45,268 bases of DNA from an uncultured Acetatifactor sp. (GTDB lineage Bacteria; Bacillota; Clostridia; Lachnospirales; Lachnospiraceae): NCBI GenBank assembly GCA_910586515.1, contig CAJUGL010000024.1, positions 1 to 45,268 of the forward strand. Reading direction: 5' to 3'. This document shows positions 24,004 to 32,596 of this stretch, in pieces (the first letter of the stretch is position 1; each line of letters begins with the position of its first letter). The position numbers and the translations under genes were made by a program. The notes beneath the pieces were generated by a model, which made no database searches, was not told where the DNA came from, and saw nothing but the letters and a program-made list of their open reading frames with translations.

Positions 24004-25070
24004 TATTTTTCCGTAATTTCGGCCCGCTCCATCAGAAAATCCATCACCTTGTCCGTCATGAAATAATTGCGGTAATTCTCCCTGTCCGAACCTTCCAGCA
24101 ATACTTCCACCGATGCGGCGCCCATCTCCGACGCATATTCCTCCAGCCGCTGATCCAGCTCCTGATCGTCTATGGCAAGCCCCTCTTTATTTGCGATTGC
24201 CTGCAGCAGAACCTCCTGCCTGGCCTGGATTTCCGCGTACTGCCCCACATAGTCCGCACTGTTCATCCCGTAATAATAATTGGTAAACTCGTCCGGCGTC
24301 ACATTGTTCCCGGCCGCAATGCTCTCCACGCTCCGGGTATAGATTTCCTTATAGGACTCCAGAAAGGCCTCCGGCAGCTCCTTGAAATCGCTCCTGGCAA
24401 TCAATTCCCCCATCAATGCATCCTTCACCGCATAGAGATATTCTTCTTCCGCGCTGTCCATGAGATAATCATAGACATACGCTCTGAGTTCCTCCACCGT
24501 TTTTACATCCTCAATACCCATCTCCGCCACCACGGAATCTTCCATGGCCCCGGCGTCCGGAAGAATATATCTGACGGTCACGGTAAACACCACATCCTGT
24601 CCGGCCAGTTCACTATTATTCCTGTACCCCTCGGGGAAAGTCAGATCAAGATCCACCGTCTCTCCCGGCATTACGCCCACCAGGCCTTCCTCAAATCCCT
24701 CGATAAAGCCGCCGGAACCAATCCCGAGGCTTGCCCCCTGGGCGCTTCCTCCCTCAAAGGCAATCCCGTCCTTTTTTCCCTCATAATCCAGGATAATCGT
24801 GTCCCCTGTCTCCACCGCGCGGTCCGTTATACCGCCGTTCTCCGCAGTGACGGCCCTCTGGTAAACTGCCAGCAGCAATTCCTCCTGCCGGGCTTCGTCC
24901 ACCTCGGCCGGCGCTACGGACACATTCAGGTCCTCGTAGCTCCCCAAAGTGACATACTTGTCCACTTTCATCTTGTGCAGATCCTTATTTGTCACCGTGC
25001 TTTTACCGCAGCCTGCCAACAGGCTTACCGACAAAAGCACGGCCGCAAAACCCGCCATACGCTTTTTCAT
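24003..25070 (-). CDS. Trigger-factor-like FKBP-type lipoprotein
   Basis: 355 residues from the ATG at 25070 (GGAGG six bases upstream); 11 more codons are open upstream without a start site. The N-terminus is a lipoprotein signal with lipobox LLAGC, so the protein is anchored outside the membrane. Residues about 85-180 form an FKBP/trigger-factor PPIase-like domain (GDTIILDYEGKKDG, then GGFIEGFEEGLVGVMPGE and DLTFPEGY). The C-terminal helical part resembles the trigger-factor C domain. It lacks the ribosome-binding N domain, so it is not cytosolic trigger factor; an extracytoplasmic folding helper is the likely role. Confidence 0.85.
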   Translation of the reverse strand: MKKRMAGFAAVLLSVSLLAGCGKSTVTNKDLHKMKVDKYVTLGSYEDLNVSVAPAEVDEARQEELLLAVYQRAVTAENGGITDRAVETGDTIILDYEGKKDGIAFEGGSAQGASLGIGSGGFIEGFEEGLVGVMPGETVDLDLTFPEGYRNNSELAGQDVVFTVTVRYILPDAGAMEDSVVAEMGIEDVKTVEELRAYVYDYLMDSAEEEYLYAVKDALMGELIARSDFKELPEAFLESYKEIYTRSVESIAAGNNVTPDEFTNYYYGMNSADYVGQYAEIQARQEVLLQAIANKEGLAIDDQELDQRLEEYASEMGAASVEVLLEGSDRENYRNYFMTDKVMDFLMERAEITEK

Positions 25071-25206
25071 CTCATTCCTCCGTTCTTTCCGCACCAACTC
25101 CATCCGAAAACTTTTCGATATTTTTCGTCTTCTTTCCGTTTATCTGTTCACCTTACTATATATACCACATTCGCCGGGGTAATAAAAGCCTTTTCTTTAA
25201 ATTTTG

Positions 25207-25236
25207 TTGCCTATTCGCAGGCATATGTGTTAAAAT
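25207..25236 (+). promoter_or_regulatory. Promoter for the membrane-anchored protein gene
   Basis: TTGCCT (25207-25212), 18-base spacer, TAAAAT (25231-25236), followed by AAGGAGG at 25252-25258 and the ATG at 25268. Confidence 0.5.
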
Positions 25237-25267
25237 ACAGTAAAAATACTTAAGGAGGCCTGTCGTT

Positions 25268-25747
25268 ATGAAACCATGGATGATTATACTCATCGTCATC
25301 ACAGTAGTGCTGGCCGCACTGGTTATCGCATTATATTTTCTGGGGAAGAAGGCCCAGAAAAAGCAAAAAGAGCAGGAGGAGATGCTTAACGCCAACAAGC
25401 AGACCGTCTCTATGCTGATCATCGACAAAAAACGCATGAAGCTGCGGGATGCCGGATTGCCTCAGCTTGTCCTGGACCAGACGCCCAAGCTTATGCGGGG
25501 ATCCAAAATGCCCATTGTCAAGGCTAAAGTTGGTCCTCAGATCTTATCGCTCATCTGCGACGATAAAATCTTTGATTCCGTTCCCGTGAAAAAGGAAGTG
25601 AAGGCCGTAGTCAGCGGGATCTATATCCTCAGCGTAAAGGGGCTGCACGGCAGGCAGACCGAAGCCGTTCCCGAAAAGAAGAAGAGCCGCTTTAAGCGGG
25701 CCCTGGAACTGGCACAGGAAAAAGCAGGCGCAAAACCGCTGAAATAA
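25268..25747 (+). CDS. Membrane-anchored protein of unknown function
   Basis: 159 residues. One N-terminal transmembrane helix (MIILIVITVVLAALVIALYF) with a short outside end is followed by a basic stretch KKAQKKQKEQEE and a cytoplasmic domain with a beta-rich core (KMPIVKAKVGPQILSLICDD, then VPVKKEVKAVVSGIYILSVKG). The tail is rich in Lys and Arg. The ribosome binding site AAGGAGG is nine bases before the ATG. It seems a conserved clostridial type, but I cannot name a family. It is divergent from the lipoprotein gene and is followed by ispE with its own promoter. Confidence 0.75.
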   Translation: MKPWMIILIVITVVLAALVIALYFLGKKAQKKQKEQEEMLNANKQTVSMLIIDKKRMKLRDAGLPQLVLDQTPKLMRGSKMPIVKAKVGPQILSLICDDKIFDSVPVKKEVKAVVSGIYILSVKGLHGRQTEAVPEKKKSRFKRALELAQEKAGAKPLK

Positions 25748-25768
25748 TGGGTTCCTCACCGGAGCCGC

Positions 25769-25797
25769 TTGACGTATCCCGCAGGATTGTATATAAT
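25769..25797 (+). promoter_or_regulatory. Strong promoter for ispE
   Basis: TTGACG (25769-25774), 17-base spacer, TATAAT (25792-25797), 37 bases before the ispE ATG. Confidence 0.75.
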
Positions 25798-25833
25798 TCA
25801 ATACAAAAGTAAAATTGTCTATCGGGGGCGCAT

Positions 25834-26709
25834 ATGGACGAATATCGAGTAAAGGCACATGCAAAAATCAATCTGGGGCTGGATGTGGTGAAGCGTCTGC
25901 CCGACGGCTACCACCAGGTCCGAATGATTATGCAAAGCATAGGCCTGTGTGACGAGCTGACGCTCACGCCAAAGGGGGAGGGGCTCTCCCTCTCCACGGA
26001 CTCCGCCGAACTGACGACGGACGAAAGCAATCTGGTCTGCAAAGCCGCCCGTCTCATGCTGCAAAAATATCACATCAGCGGCGGAATACATGTGCATCTG
26101 CAGAAAAATATCCCCATTGCCGCCGGGCTGGCCGGAGGAAGCTCAGACGCCGCTGCCGTCATGAGGGGAATAAACGAGTTGTTCGGGCTGGGCCTTCCCC
26201 TGTCCCGTCTCATGGAAGACGGCGTCTCCATAGGAGCCGACGTACCCTATTGCATCATGGGCGGCACAGCGCTGGCTGAGGGAATCGGCGAAAAGCTCAC
26301 CGCGCTTCCCCCTCTGCCGGACTGCCACATCCTTCTGGTCAAGCCGGACATAAGCGTATCTACAAAATATGTCTACGAGCATCTGGACAGAGAGGACAGT
26401 TATCCTCACCCGGATATTGACCAAATGACACAGGCTGTCAGAGCAGGCAGACTGGAAGACATACTGAAGCTCCTGGGAAATACGCTGGAAACCGTCACCG
26501 CCGCCGATCATCCCGTGATTGCATCCCTGAAAGAACGAATGTCCGCGCTGGGCGCCGGCGGCAGTCTCATGAGCGGCAGCGGCCCCACCGTTTTCGGTAT
26601 TTTCCGGGACAAAGATTCCGCGGAATCCGCCCGACGGCAAATGACACAGGAAAATCCGGAAAAACAGATCTTTCTCACCGCCCCAGTATCGCTTCAGCAC
26701 CACGCATGA
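25834..26709 (+). CDS. ispE: 4-diphosphocytidyl-2-C-methyl-D-erythritol kinase
   Basis: A 291-residue GHMP kinase of the MEP isoprenoid pathway that phosphorylates the 2-hydroxyl of CDP-ME with ATP. The N-terminal AHAKINLGLDV carries the conserved Lys and Asn, the ATP-binding glycine-rich loop is PIAAGLAGGSSDAAA (94-108), and the C-terminal GHMP motif is MSGSGPTVFG. Length is typical. It starts behind GGGGGC. It shows the organism makes isoprenoids by the MEP route. Confidence 0.95.
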   Translation: MDEYRVKAHAKINLGLDVVKRLPDGYHQVRMIMQSIGLCDELTLTPKGEGLSLSTDSAELTTDESNLVCKAARLMLQKYHISGGIHVHLQKNIPIAAGLAGGSSDAAAVMRGINELFGLGLPLSRLMEDGVSIGADVPYCIMGGTALAEGIGEKLTALPPLPDCHILLVKPDISVSTKYVYEHLDREDSYPHPDIDQMTQAVRAGRLEDILKLLGNTLETVTAADHPVIASLKERMSALGAGGSLMSGSGPTVFGIFRDKDSAESARRQMTQENPEKQIFLTAPVSLQHHA

Positions 26710-26781
26710 ACCCGCCGGCGACGCACATCGGGAATAAGATTGCATCGCCGGCCCGGAAACAGGAAAGGCACAGGTATCAGC

Positions 26782-27459
26782 ATGCAGAATTCTTTACAGA
26801 CCGCTCTCCCTCTTCGGGATGTGGTTTTCTATACTTTGCGTCAGTCTATCCTCACGGGAGAATTAAAGCCCGGTGAACGCCTGATGGAAATCCATCTGGC
26901 AGATAAACTGGGCGTAAGCCGCACCCCTGTGCGGGAGGCTATCCGCAGGCTGGAGCTGGAGGGCCTGGTAACCATGTTTCCCAGACGAGGCGCCGAGGTA
27001 GCCCGCATTACGGAAAAAAGCCTCTGCGATGTTCTGGAAGTCCGCCGCACCCTGGACGCCCTGTGCGCAGAGCTTGCCTGTGACCGAATTACGGAGGAAA
27101 GTCTCTGCGCCCTGAAGGAAGCCTGTGACCATTTTGAGTTCTGCGTAGGCACCAAGGACGTGAAAAAAATCGCCCAGGCCGACGTTGCTCTCCACGACAT
27201 TATTGTTCAGGCCACGGGAAACCAGCGGCTGGTCCAGATGGTAAACAATCTGTCCGAACAGATGTATCGTTACCGCTTCGAATATATTAAGGACAGAAGT
27301 CAGCATGAAACCCTGATCAAAGAGCATAGAATAATCTATCAGAGCATCGTGGGCAAAGACAGGGATACCGCTGCCGCTGCTGCCAAAACCCATATAGATA
27401 ATCAGAAAAAGGCCATTATCCGGCAGATTCGCCTGGAGAGCGCTCCTGCGCAAAAATAA
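26782..27459 (+). CDS. GntR-family regulator, FCD subfamily
   Basis: 225 residues from the ATG at 26782; the frame is open to a TTG at 26740 but the GntR domain begins just after the ATG. The N-terminal winged helix is typical (ILTGELKPGERL, then LGVSRTPVREAIRRLELEGLV). The C-terminal FCD all-helical ligand domain has the metal/ligand His and Asp spaced as in EVRRTLDALCAELA, DVALHDIIVQA and EHRIIYQSI. FCD regulators usually respond to organic acids. The regulated target is unclear, since its neighbours are ispE and murI. Confidence 0.88.
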   Translation: MQNSLQTALPLRDVVFYTLRQSILTGELKPGERLMEIHLADKLGVSRTPVREAIRRLELEGLVTMFPRRGAEVARITEKSLCDVLEVRRTLDALCAELACDRITEESLCALKEACDHFEFCVGTKDVKKIAQADVALHDIIVQATGNQRLVQMVNNLSEQMYRYRFEYIKDRSQHETLIKEHRIIYQSIVGKDRDTAAAAAKTHIDNQKKAIIRQIRLESAPAQK

Positions 27460-27518
27460 AAGCAGAATAAGCGCAGGAATTACGGCAATACTCCTTAAAA
27501 AAGAAAAGAGGGTATTGC

Positions 27519-27803
27519 ATGAAAAAAAGATGGATAGGATTACGTGTTGCCGCGGCTCTGTGCGCCGCGCTGGGCTGGTGGGGTCTGATTTATCCCGAGC
27601 TCACTCTGACTTCGGAAACCGTGAAGATAAGCAGCGAAAGCGGAGAGAATGATCCGGAGACGGAATGGCGCTTTGACAACAGTCTCTATCTCGATCTCTT
27701 AAACGCCGGTCCGGAGAAAATCACATTCCGAAGCAGGCTGCTTCAGGAGATCAGCTTAATTTGGGAGGCATTTCATGACAGCAACGGAAAACAGGATAAA
27801 TAG
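27519..27803 (+). CDS. Small membrane or secreted protein of unknown function
   Basis: 94 residues: a basic start (MKKRW), one hydrophobic segment (VAAALCAALGWWGLIYPEL) and a polar domain outside (TSETVKISSESGENDPETEW, then KITFRSRLLQEISLIWEAF). GAGGG lies before the ATG. Its last 29 bases overlap the start of murI, so the two are translationally coupled. No family is recognised. Conserved coupling to murI elsewhere would suggest an envelope role. Confidence 0.7.
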   Translation: MKKRWIGLRVAAALCAALGWWGLIYPELTLTSETVKISSESGENDPETEWRFDNSLYLDLLNAGPEKITFRSRLLQEISLIWEAFHDSNGKQDK

Positions 27804-28629
27804 GATAAAGCCTGACAGAAACGCCCCCATCGGTGTCTTTGACTCCGGTGTGGGCGGTCTTACGGTAGTGCGGGAAATCATGCGTCAGATTCCCAACGAA
27901 AAGATCATCTATTTCGGCGACACTGCCCGTGTTCCCTACGGCAGCAAATCCAGGGAGACTGTCGTACGTTTTTCCGAACAAATTGTAAGATTTCTGCGCA
28001 CATTTGAAGTAAAGACCATCGTGGTTGCCTGCAATACGGCAAGCGCCTACGCCATGGACATTCTGGAAAAAGAAACGGATATCCCCATCATCGGCGTCGT
28101 GCGGCCCGGCGCCCGGGAAGCGGCAGCCGTAACCCAAAACGGGCGCATCGGCGTCATCGCCACCGAAGCCACTATCGGCAGCCAGATTTACACCGACTAC
28201 ATACGGGAATTAAACGAAAATGTAACCATATACGGCAAGGCCTGTCCCCTCTTTGTCCCCCTAGTGGAAGAAGGGCTGCTGGAAGACCCTGTCACGGACG
28301 AGATCGCCCGGCGATATCTGGCCGAGCTCATTGATATTGACATCGATACGCTGATTTTAGGCTGCACCCATTATCCCCTGATTCGTTCCACCGTGGGAAA
28401 AATTATGGGCGACAGAGTCAGGCTGGTCAATCCCGCCTATGAAACTGCCCGGGAGCTGCAGAACCTGTTGGCGGAAGCGGATCTGCTCAGCCGCAATCCT
28501 CCCAGGCTGGGAGAGAATCCCCATCAGTTCTATGTCAGCGACAAGGCAGAAAAATTTCTCCGCTTTGCGAATTCCATCATCAAATACGGAATTCTCTCTG
28601 CCAAGGCCGTCAATATTGAAACCTACTGA
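27775..28629 (+). CDS. murI: Glutamate racemase
   Basis: A 284-residue cofactor-independent racemase that makes D-glutamate for peptidoglycan. IGVFDSGVGGLTV (19-31), catalytic Cys86 in VACNTAS and Cys197 in LGCTHYPL are present. GGGAGG lies six bases before the ATG, inside the preceding gene. Together with ddl and murF at 38,994-41,574 it supplies the D-amino-acid part of the cell wall precursor. Confidence 0.96.
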   Translation: MTATENRINRIKPDRNAPIGVFDSGVGGLTVVREIMRQIPNEKIIYFGDTARVPYGSKSRETVVRFSEQIVRFLRTFEVKTIVVACNTASAYAMDILEKETDIPIIGVVRPGAREAAAVTQNGRIGVIATEATIGSQIYTDYIRELNENVTIYGKACPLFVPLVEEGLLEDPVTDEIARRYLAELIDIDIDTLILGCTHYPLIRSTVGKIMGDRVRLVNPAYETARELQNLLAEADLLSRNPPRLGENPHQFYVSDKAEKFLRFANSIIKYGILSAKAVNIETY

Positions 28630-28645
28630 AGGGAGCAGAATATTC

Positions 28646-29110
28646 ATGGGAAACACCATACACCTTACGCTGACCGGCCGGCAGCGGGATGACAGCGGAG
28701 AGGAAATTGTCACCAAAATACAAACAAAGGCAGAATCTTACGAAAAAAACGGCAGTCTGTACATCCTTTATGAAGAGACGGAGGACGGCACCGTCACCAG
28801 GAATACGATTAAATTCAAGGATTCCGTCCTGGAGCTGACAAAACGAGGAAGTATCAATTCACATATGGTTTTTCGTCCGGGCACGGAACAGACCGCAGAC
28901 TACGCCACGCCTTACGGCTGCATAAAAATGGCCATTGCCACCAGGGCTGTAAAAGAGACTTCCCTGCCCGGCCATCGAAAAATACTGGCAGAATATACTC
29001 TCTCCTCCAACGGCGCTCCCCTGTGCGAGTGCAGTCTGACCCTGCTGGCCTCGGACACGGTACCTGACAATTCCCTGTCTAAACTGTTACAAAATATGGA
29101 AATTCCCTAA
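28646..29110 (+). CDS. DUF1934 (YwiB-like) beta-barrel protein
   Basis: 154 residues from the ATG at 28646 with GGGAGC upstream, 16 bases after murI. The pattern LTLTGRQRDDSGEE, YILYEE, NTIKFKDSVLELTKRG, HMVFRPG and YATPYGCIKMAI is that of the DUF1934/YwiB lipocalin-like family. The role of this family is unknown. The frame is open upstream within murI but in a different reading frame. Confidence 0.8.
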   Translation: MGNTIHLTLTGRQRDDSGEEIVTKIQTKAESYEKNGSLYILYEETEDGTVTRNTIKFKDSVLELTKRGSINSHMVFRPGTEQTADYATPYGCIKMAIATRAVKETSLPGHRKILAEYTLSSNGAPLCECSLTLLASDTVPDNSLSKLLQNMEIP

Positions 29111-29211
29111 ATATTTTCTCTCCCTCTGCCGAAATAATAAACAGAATCATGGATGATGCGTCCGGACAAATCCGTCCGGGCAGATGGACAATTGTCAAAA
29201 AGGAGGATACT

Positions 29212-29874
29212 ATGAGTGTAAACGGAGTTACATCAAGTCAGGCTACGGCCGCCTACAGCTATTCTTCCACAGAGAGCGTAAAAGCCGACAACAGAACCAA
29301 CGAAACGGTCAAGACAGAGAATTCCTCTGCTGCAGACACCGGCGCCGTATATGAGCCTTCCAGCGGGACATCTTCAGCTGCTCCCACGAAGACCTACAAA
29401 CCCGACACAAACCTGATCAATAAGATGAAGGCAGATGCCGACGCCCGCACTGCGCAGCTGCGCAGTCTGGTGGAAAAAATGATGACCGGCCAGGCAAATG
29501 CTTACGGCAACGCAAACGATATCTGGTCTTTCCTGCGCAAGGGAGATTTTACCGTGGATCCCGCAGTCAAGAAGCAGGCCCAGGCCGATATCGCAGAGGA
29601 CGGATACTGGGGAGTAAACCAGACGTCCGACAGAATCATTGATTTCGCCAAGGCCCTCACCGGCGGCGATCCCGACAAGATCGAGGATATGCGCGCAGCA
29701 TTTGAGAAGGGCTTCAAGAAGGCGGGAAAGACCTGGGGCGGACAGCTGCCTGACATTTCCCAGCGTACTTACGACGCCGTTATGGAGAAATTCGACAAGA
29801 TGGCTGAAGACGCCAAGAAAGAGAACGCTGCTGCAGCCGACAAAAACGCTGCTTCTCAGGATCCCACAAAGTAA
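29212..29874 (+). CDS. Conserved protein of unknown function
   Basis: 220 residues from the ATG at 29212, which has AAGGAGG six bases upstream. The N-terminal ~75 residues are Ser/Thr-rich and disordered-looking (SVNGVTSSQATAAYSYSSTE). The helical C-terminal part includes WGVNQTSDRIIDFAKALTGG, then DKIEDMRAAFEKGFKKAGKTWG and ISQRTYDAVMEKFDKMAED. Similar proteins occur in clostridia, but I cannot assign a function; no signal peptide is visible. It is followed by a bidirectional terminator. Confidence 0.7.
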   Translation: MSVNGVTSSQATAAYSYSSTESVKADNRTNETVKTENSSAADTGAVYEPSSGTSSAAPTKTYKPDTNLINKMKADADARTAQLRSLVEKMMTGQANAYGNANDIWSFLRKGDFTVDPAVKKQAQADIAEDGYWGVNQTSDRIIDFAKALTGGDPDKIEDMRAAFEKGFKKAGKTWGGQLPDISQRTYDAVMEKFDKMAEDAKKENAAAADKNAASQDPTK

Positions 29875-29881
29875 AATTTCT

Positions 29882-29928
29882 AAAAAGGCTTTCCTCCGTT
29901 GATCTGCTGATCAGAAGGAAAGCCTTTT
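29882..29928. terminator. Bidirectional intrinsic terminator
   Basis: AAAAAGGCTTTCCT (29882-29895) pairs with AGGAAAGCCTTTT (29916-29928), with A and T runs on both sides. It sits between convergent genes ending at 29874 and 29933. Confidence 0.9.
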
Positions 29929-29932
29929 ATTT

Positions 29933-31483
29933 TCAATTCCCTTTTACAATGAGAAGCTTCTGTCCCGTTTTCAGTTCATCACTCTCCAGAGCATTCAGCT
30001 CCCGAAGGGTATCCACAGGAACATAGTACTTTTTCCCGATATTCCACAGATTATCCCCGTCCTTTACCATATAAATCACCATACCGGGCAGACCGCTCAT
30101 CTTACCGCTGTCCAGTTCCGACACATTCACCTGACTGATCAGTTCAACTGGCACATTCTTAAATACCACCGTGGAAAAGCTCAATATGGCTTTCACATCC
30201 ATCTCTTCTCCGTCCAGCATGGTTACCTGGAGCTGTTCCACCTCCGCGTGGACCTCCCCCATATCCTCCGCCGCAATATCCGGCACCTCCAAGGTATACT
30301 GATAGGGAATCTGGGCCTGGGCGCTGCCGTACGGGGACTCGTCTTCCCCTGTTATGTACATCACTTTTACCAGTACGCTGCCCTGAAGCTGTATGCCGTT
30401 TTCCACGGTTTCCTGCTGTTCCAGTGCCACGCTGCCCTCGCTGTGCAGCAATTGAAGCACTGTCCCGCCGCTCACCCGGATATGGTCCGTAACTTTCGTC
30501 TTGCCCGTGACCCTGGAAAGCAGCCTGCGCAGATCGGCCCTGTGACTCACGGTACTGATCTCCCTGGACACACCGTAAATATCGGAGATTATCTCCAGCC
30601 TCTCCTCTTCGTAAATGCGGATTGCTATATCCAGCACCAGTTCCAGACTGACATTTCTCTCCTCCCCGTCAAAGTCCGGACGCGCCGTCAGCTCCTGCTG
30701 TCCCAGCCGATACCGGATATCCGGCAGCATTCCCTCTCTGCAGCCGTGGCATTCCAACACGCCGCTGAAAGGAAGCGTAGTCTCAAAGCAGCGGCAGGGA
30801 TGATCTTCTCCCTCCCCCTCATATAACAAAAACAGATGGATATCTCCGGAGATGGTAATCTTCTCTTCCATCACCTTGAATTCCACATCCCCCAGGGAAA
30901 CATTGTTCCAGAGAATCTGAAAAATATTGGGATAATTGGATGGCAGGGCGACCTCTTCCTTTAAGCGGAAAATATCATTTTTGCAGATGGCAATCTGAGC
31001 CAGGTTTACAGGCATCCGGCGATATTCCACCTTCTCGTCCCCCTGTATGCCCACAGGCGCCTCCTCGTCATACAGCTCATCCACTCTGGCCGTCATGGTG
31101 ATGAGACACTGAATATTCAGTTTACGGGAATTGATCATGTTGATGGTGATATCCTCCACCTCCCCGTCAACGGTCACCGTGTCCGCAGGCGCCACCCCCT
31201 GAATATTGATCTTCTCCTCAAAGGGAAGCTTCCCCTCCAGCACTACCAGATTGCTGCCCTCTTCCAGAGTGTGATAAAGCACAACGAAGTTCAGTCTGCC
31301 GCGAACGGTGACCGAATCCACTCCCGGCCTGATCTCATCCACCAGGATCTCCCCTTTTTCAAGGTTCAGCGCCGCTATATCCGGCCTGTTCTCCGGAAGA
31401 TTTACATCATCCTCCAGGGTAAATTGTGTTACAGCCTGAACTCTCGTTCGGTCCATATGTATATTTCGCTTAATCAGCTCCAC
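29933..31483 (-). CDS. SPOCS (DUF3794) and LysM domain protein
   Basis: 516 residues. At least two SPOCS/DUF3794 repeats (KGEILVDEIRPGVDSVTVRG near 42; later VAPADTVTVDGEVEDI, then VSGGTVLQLLHSEGSVALE and GSVLVKVMYIT) are followed by a C-terminal LysM domain (YMVKDGDNLWNIGKKYYVPV, near 468-513). Relatives are spore coat morphogenetic proteins, so a spore envelope role is likely. The start is GTG at 31483, eight bases after GGGAGG. A candidate sigma-E promoter lies 40-60 bases upstream. Confidence 0.85.
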   Translation of the reverse strand: MELIKRNIHMDRTRVQAVTQFTLEDDVNLPENRPDIAALNLEKGEILVDEIRPGVDSVTVRGRLNFVVLYHTLEEGSNLVVLEGKLPFEEKINIQGVAPADTVTVDGEVEDITINMINSRKLNIQCLITMTARVDELYDEEAPVGIQGDEKVEYRRMPVNLAQIAICKNDIFRLKEEVALPSNYPNIFQILWNNVSLGDVEFKVMEEKITISGDIHLFLLYEGEGEDHPCRCFETTLPFSGVLECHGCREGMLPDIRYRLGQQELTARPDFDGEERNVSLELVLDIAIRIYEEERLEIISDIYGVSREISTVSHRADLRRLLSRVTGKTKVTDHIRVSGGTVLQLLHSEGSVALEQQETVENGIQLQGSVLVKVMYITGEDESPYGSAQAQIPYQYTLEVPDIAAEDMGEVHAEVEQLQVTMLDGEEMDVKAILSFSTVVFKNVPVELISQVNVSELDSGKMSGLPGMVIYMVKDGDNLWNIGKKYYVPVDTLRELNALESDELKTGQKLLIVKGN

Positions 31484-31514
31484 AAAAAATACCTCCCTAT
31501 ATACTCGTATATGA

Positions 31515-31544
31515 ATATATATGAAGGTATCCTCCGATATATGC
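31515..31544 (-). promoter_or_regulatory. Candidate sigma-E promoter, SPOCS gene
   Basis: Minus strand GCATATA (31538-31544), 14-base spacer, CATATATAT (31515-31523), approximating the sigma-E pattern. The region is AT-rich, so chance matches are possible. Confidence 0.3.
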
Positions 31545-31558
31545 CCCGGGGGCCGGCT

Positions 31559-32464
31559 CTAGGACACCGCCCCGATCAAATCCGTGACATTCTCCACATG
31601 ATACTGTTCCATATAGCGCCTGATGCCCTCTGCCACCTCCAGCGTAGCATAAGGATTTACAAAATTCATGGCGCCTACGCTGACTGCGCTTGCTCCGGCC
31701 AGCATAAATTCCACCGCATCTTCTCCGCAGGCAATGCCGCCCATGCCGATAATCGGAATCTTGACTGCCTGAGCGACCTGATACACCATGCGCACCGCAA
31801 CGGGCTTAATGGCCGGACCGCTCATTCCGCCGGTTTTGTTCGCTATGGCAAACTTCCGCCGATGAATGTCGATCTTCATGCCCGTAATTGTATTGATCAG
31901 AGACAGCGCGTCCGCCCCGGCCCCTTCTGCCGCCTTTGCCATCTCCGTAATATCGGTTACATTTGGGCTTAATTTCATAATAACCGGCTGTTTCGCATGT
32001 CTCTTGATCTCCCGCGTAATACTGAACAGGGCGTCCGCATTCTGCCCGAAAGCGATGGCCCCTTCCTTCACGTTAGGGCAGGACACATTGATCTCCAGCA
32101 TGGCTACCGCAGATTCCTCTCCCAGCCTTTCCACTACCTCTATATAATCTTCCACGGTTTTCCCGCAGATGTTTACAATGATTTTTGTATCATATTGTTT
32201 TAAAAAAGGAATATCCCGTTCCAGAAAGACATCTATACCCGGATTCTGCAGCCCTATGGCATTGAGCATACCCCCGTAGACCTCCGCCACCCGGGGCGTG
32301 GGATTACCCGGCCAGGGTACATTGGCCACGCCTTTGGTTACCACTGCTCCCAGCTGATTCAAGTCCACGAATTCCGAATATTCCATTCCTGAGCCAAAGG
32401 TTCCCGACGCCGTCATGACCGGGTTCTTCAGCGTGACTCCCGCAATTGTGACCTCTGTATTCAT
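31559..32464 (-). CDS. pyrD: Dihydroorotate dehydrogenase, catalytic subunit (class 1B)
   Basis: 301 residues; FMN enzyme oxidising dihydroorotate to orotate in pyrimidine synthesis. The catalytic-loop Cys is in INVSCPNVKEG, the N-terminal substrate region is TVSGTFG-like (MTASGTFGSGMEYSEFVDL), and the FMN phosphate site is IIGMGGIACGEDAVEF. Class 1B enzymes need the iron-sulfur subunit PyrK, encoded just upstream (132-base gap) on the same strand. AGGAG lies six bases before the ATG. Confidence 0.95.
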   Translation of the reverse strand: MNTEVTIAGVTLKNPVMTASGTFGSGMEYSEFVDLNQLGAVVTKGVANVPWPGNPTPRVAEVYGGMLNAIGLQNPGIDVFLERDIPFLKQYDTKIIVNICGKTVEDYIEVVERLGEESAVAMLEINVSCPNVKEGAIAFGQNADALFSITREIKRHAKQPVIMKLSPNVTDITEMAKAAEGAGADALSLINTITGMKIDIHRRKFAIANKTGGMSGPAIKPVAVRMVYQVAQAVKIPIIGMGGIACGEDAVEFMLAGASAVSVGAMNFVNPYATLEVAEGIRRYMEQYHVENVTDLIGAVS

Positions 32465-32596
32465 CTTTTTCTCCTATTCCGGTTCCGCCTCCCGCCGCAG
32501 TGTCTTCTTACGGAAGGAAATTTCGTCTGTAAATCAGCCTTAATTTCCCTCCCGACCTTTCCTGCCGGAGACTGTATACAGTTTCCTTCTCTGCGA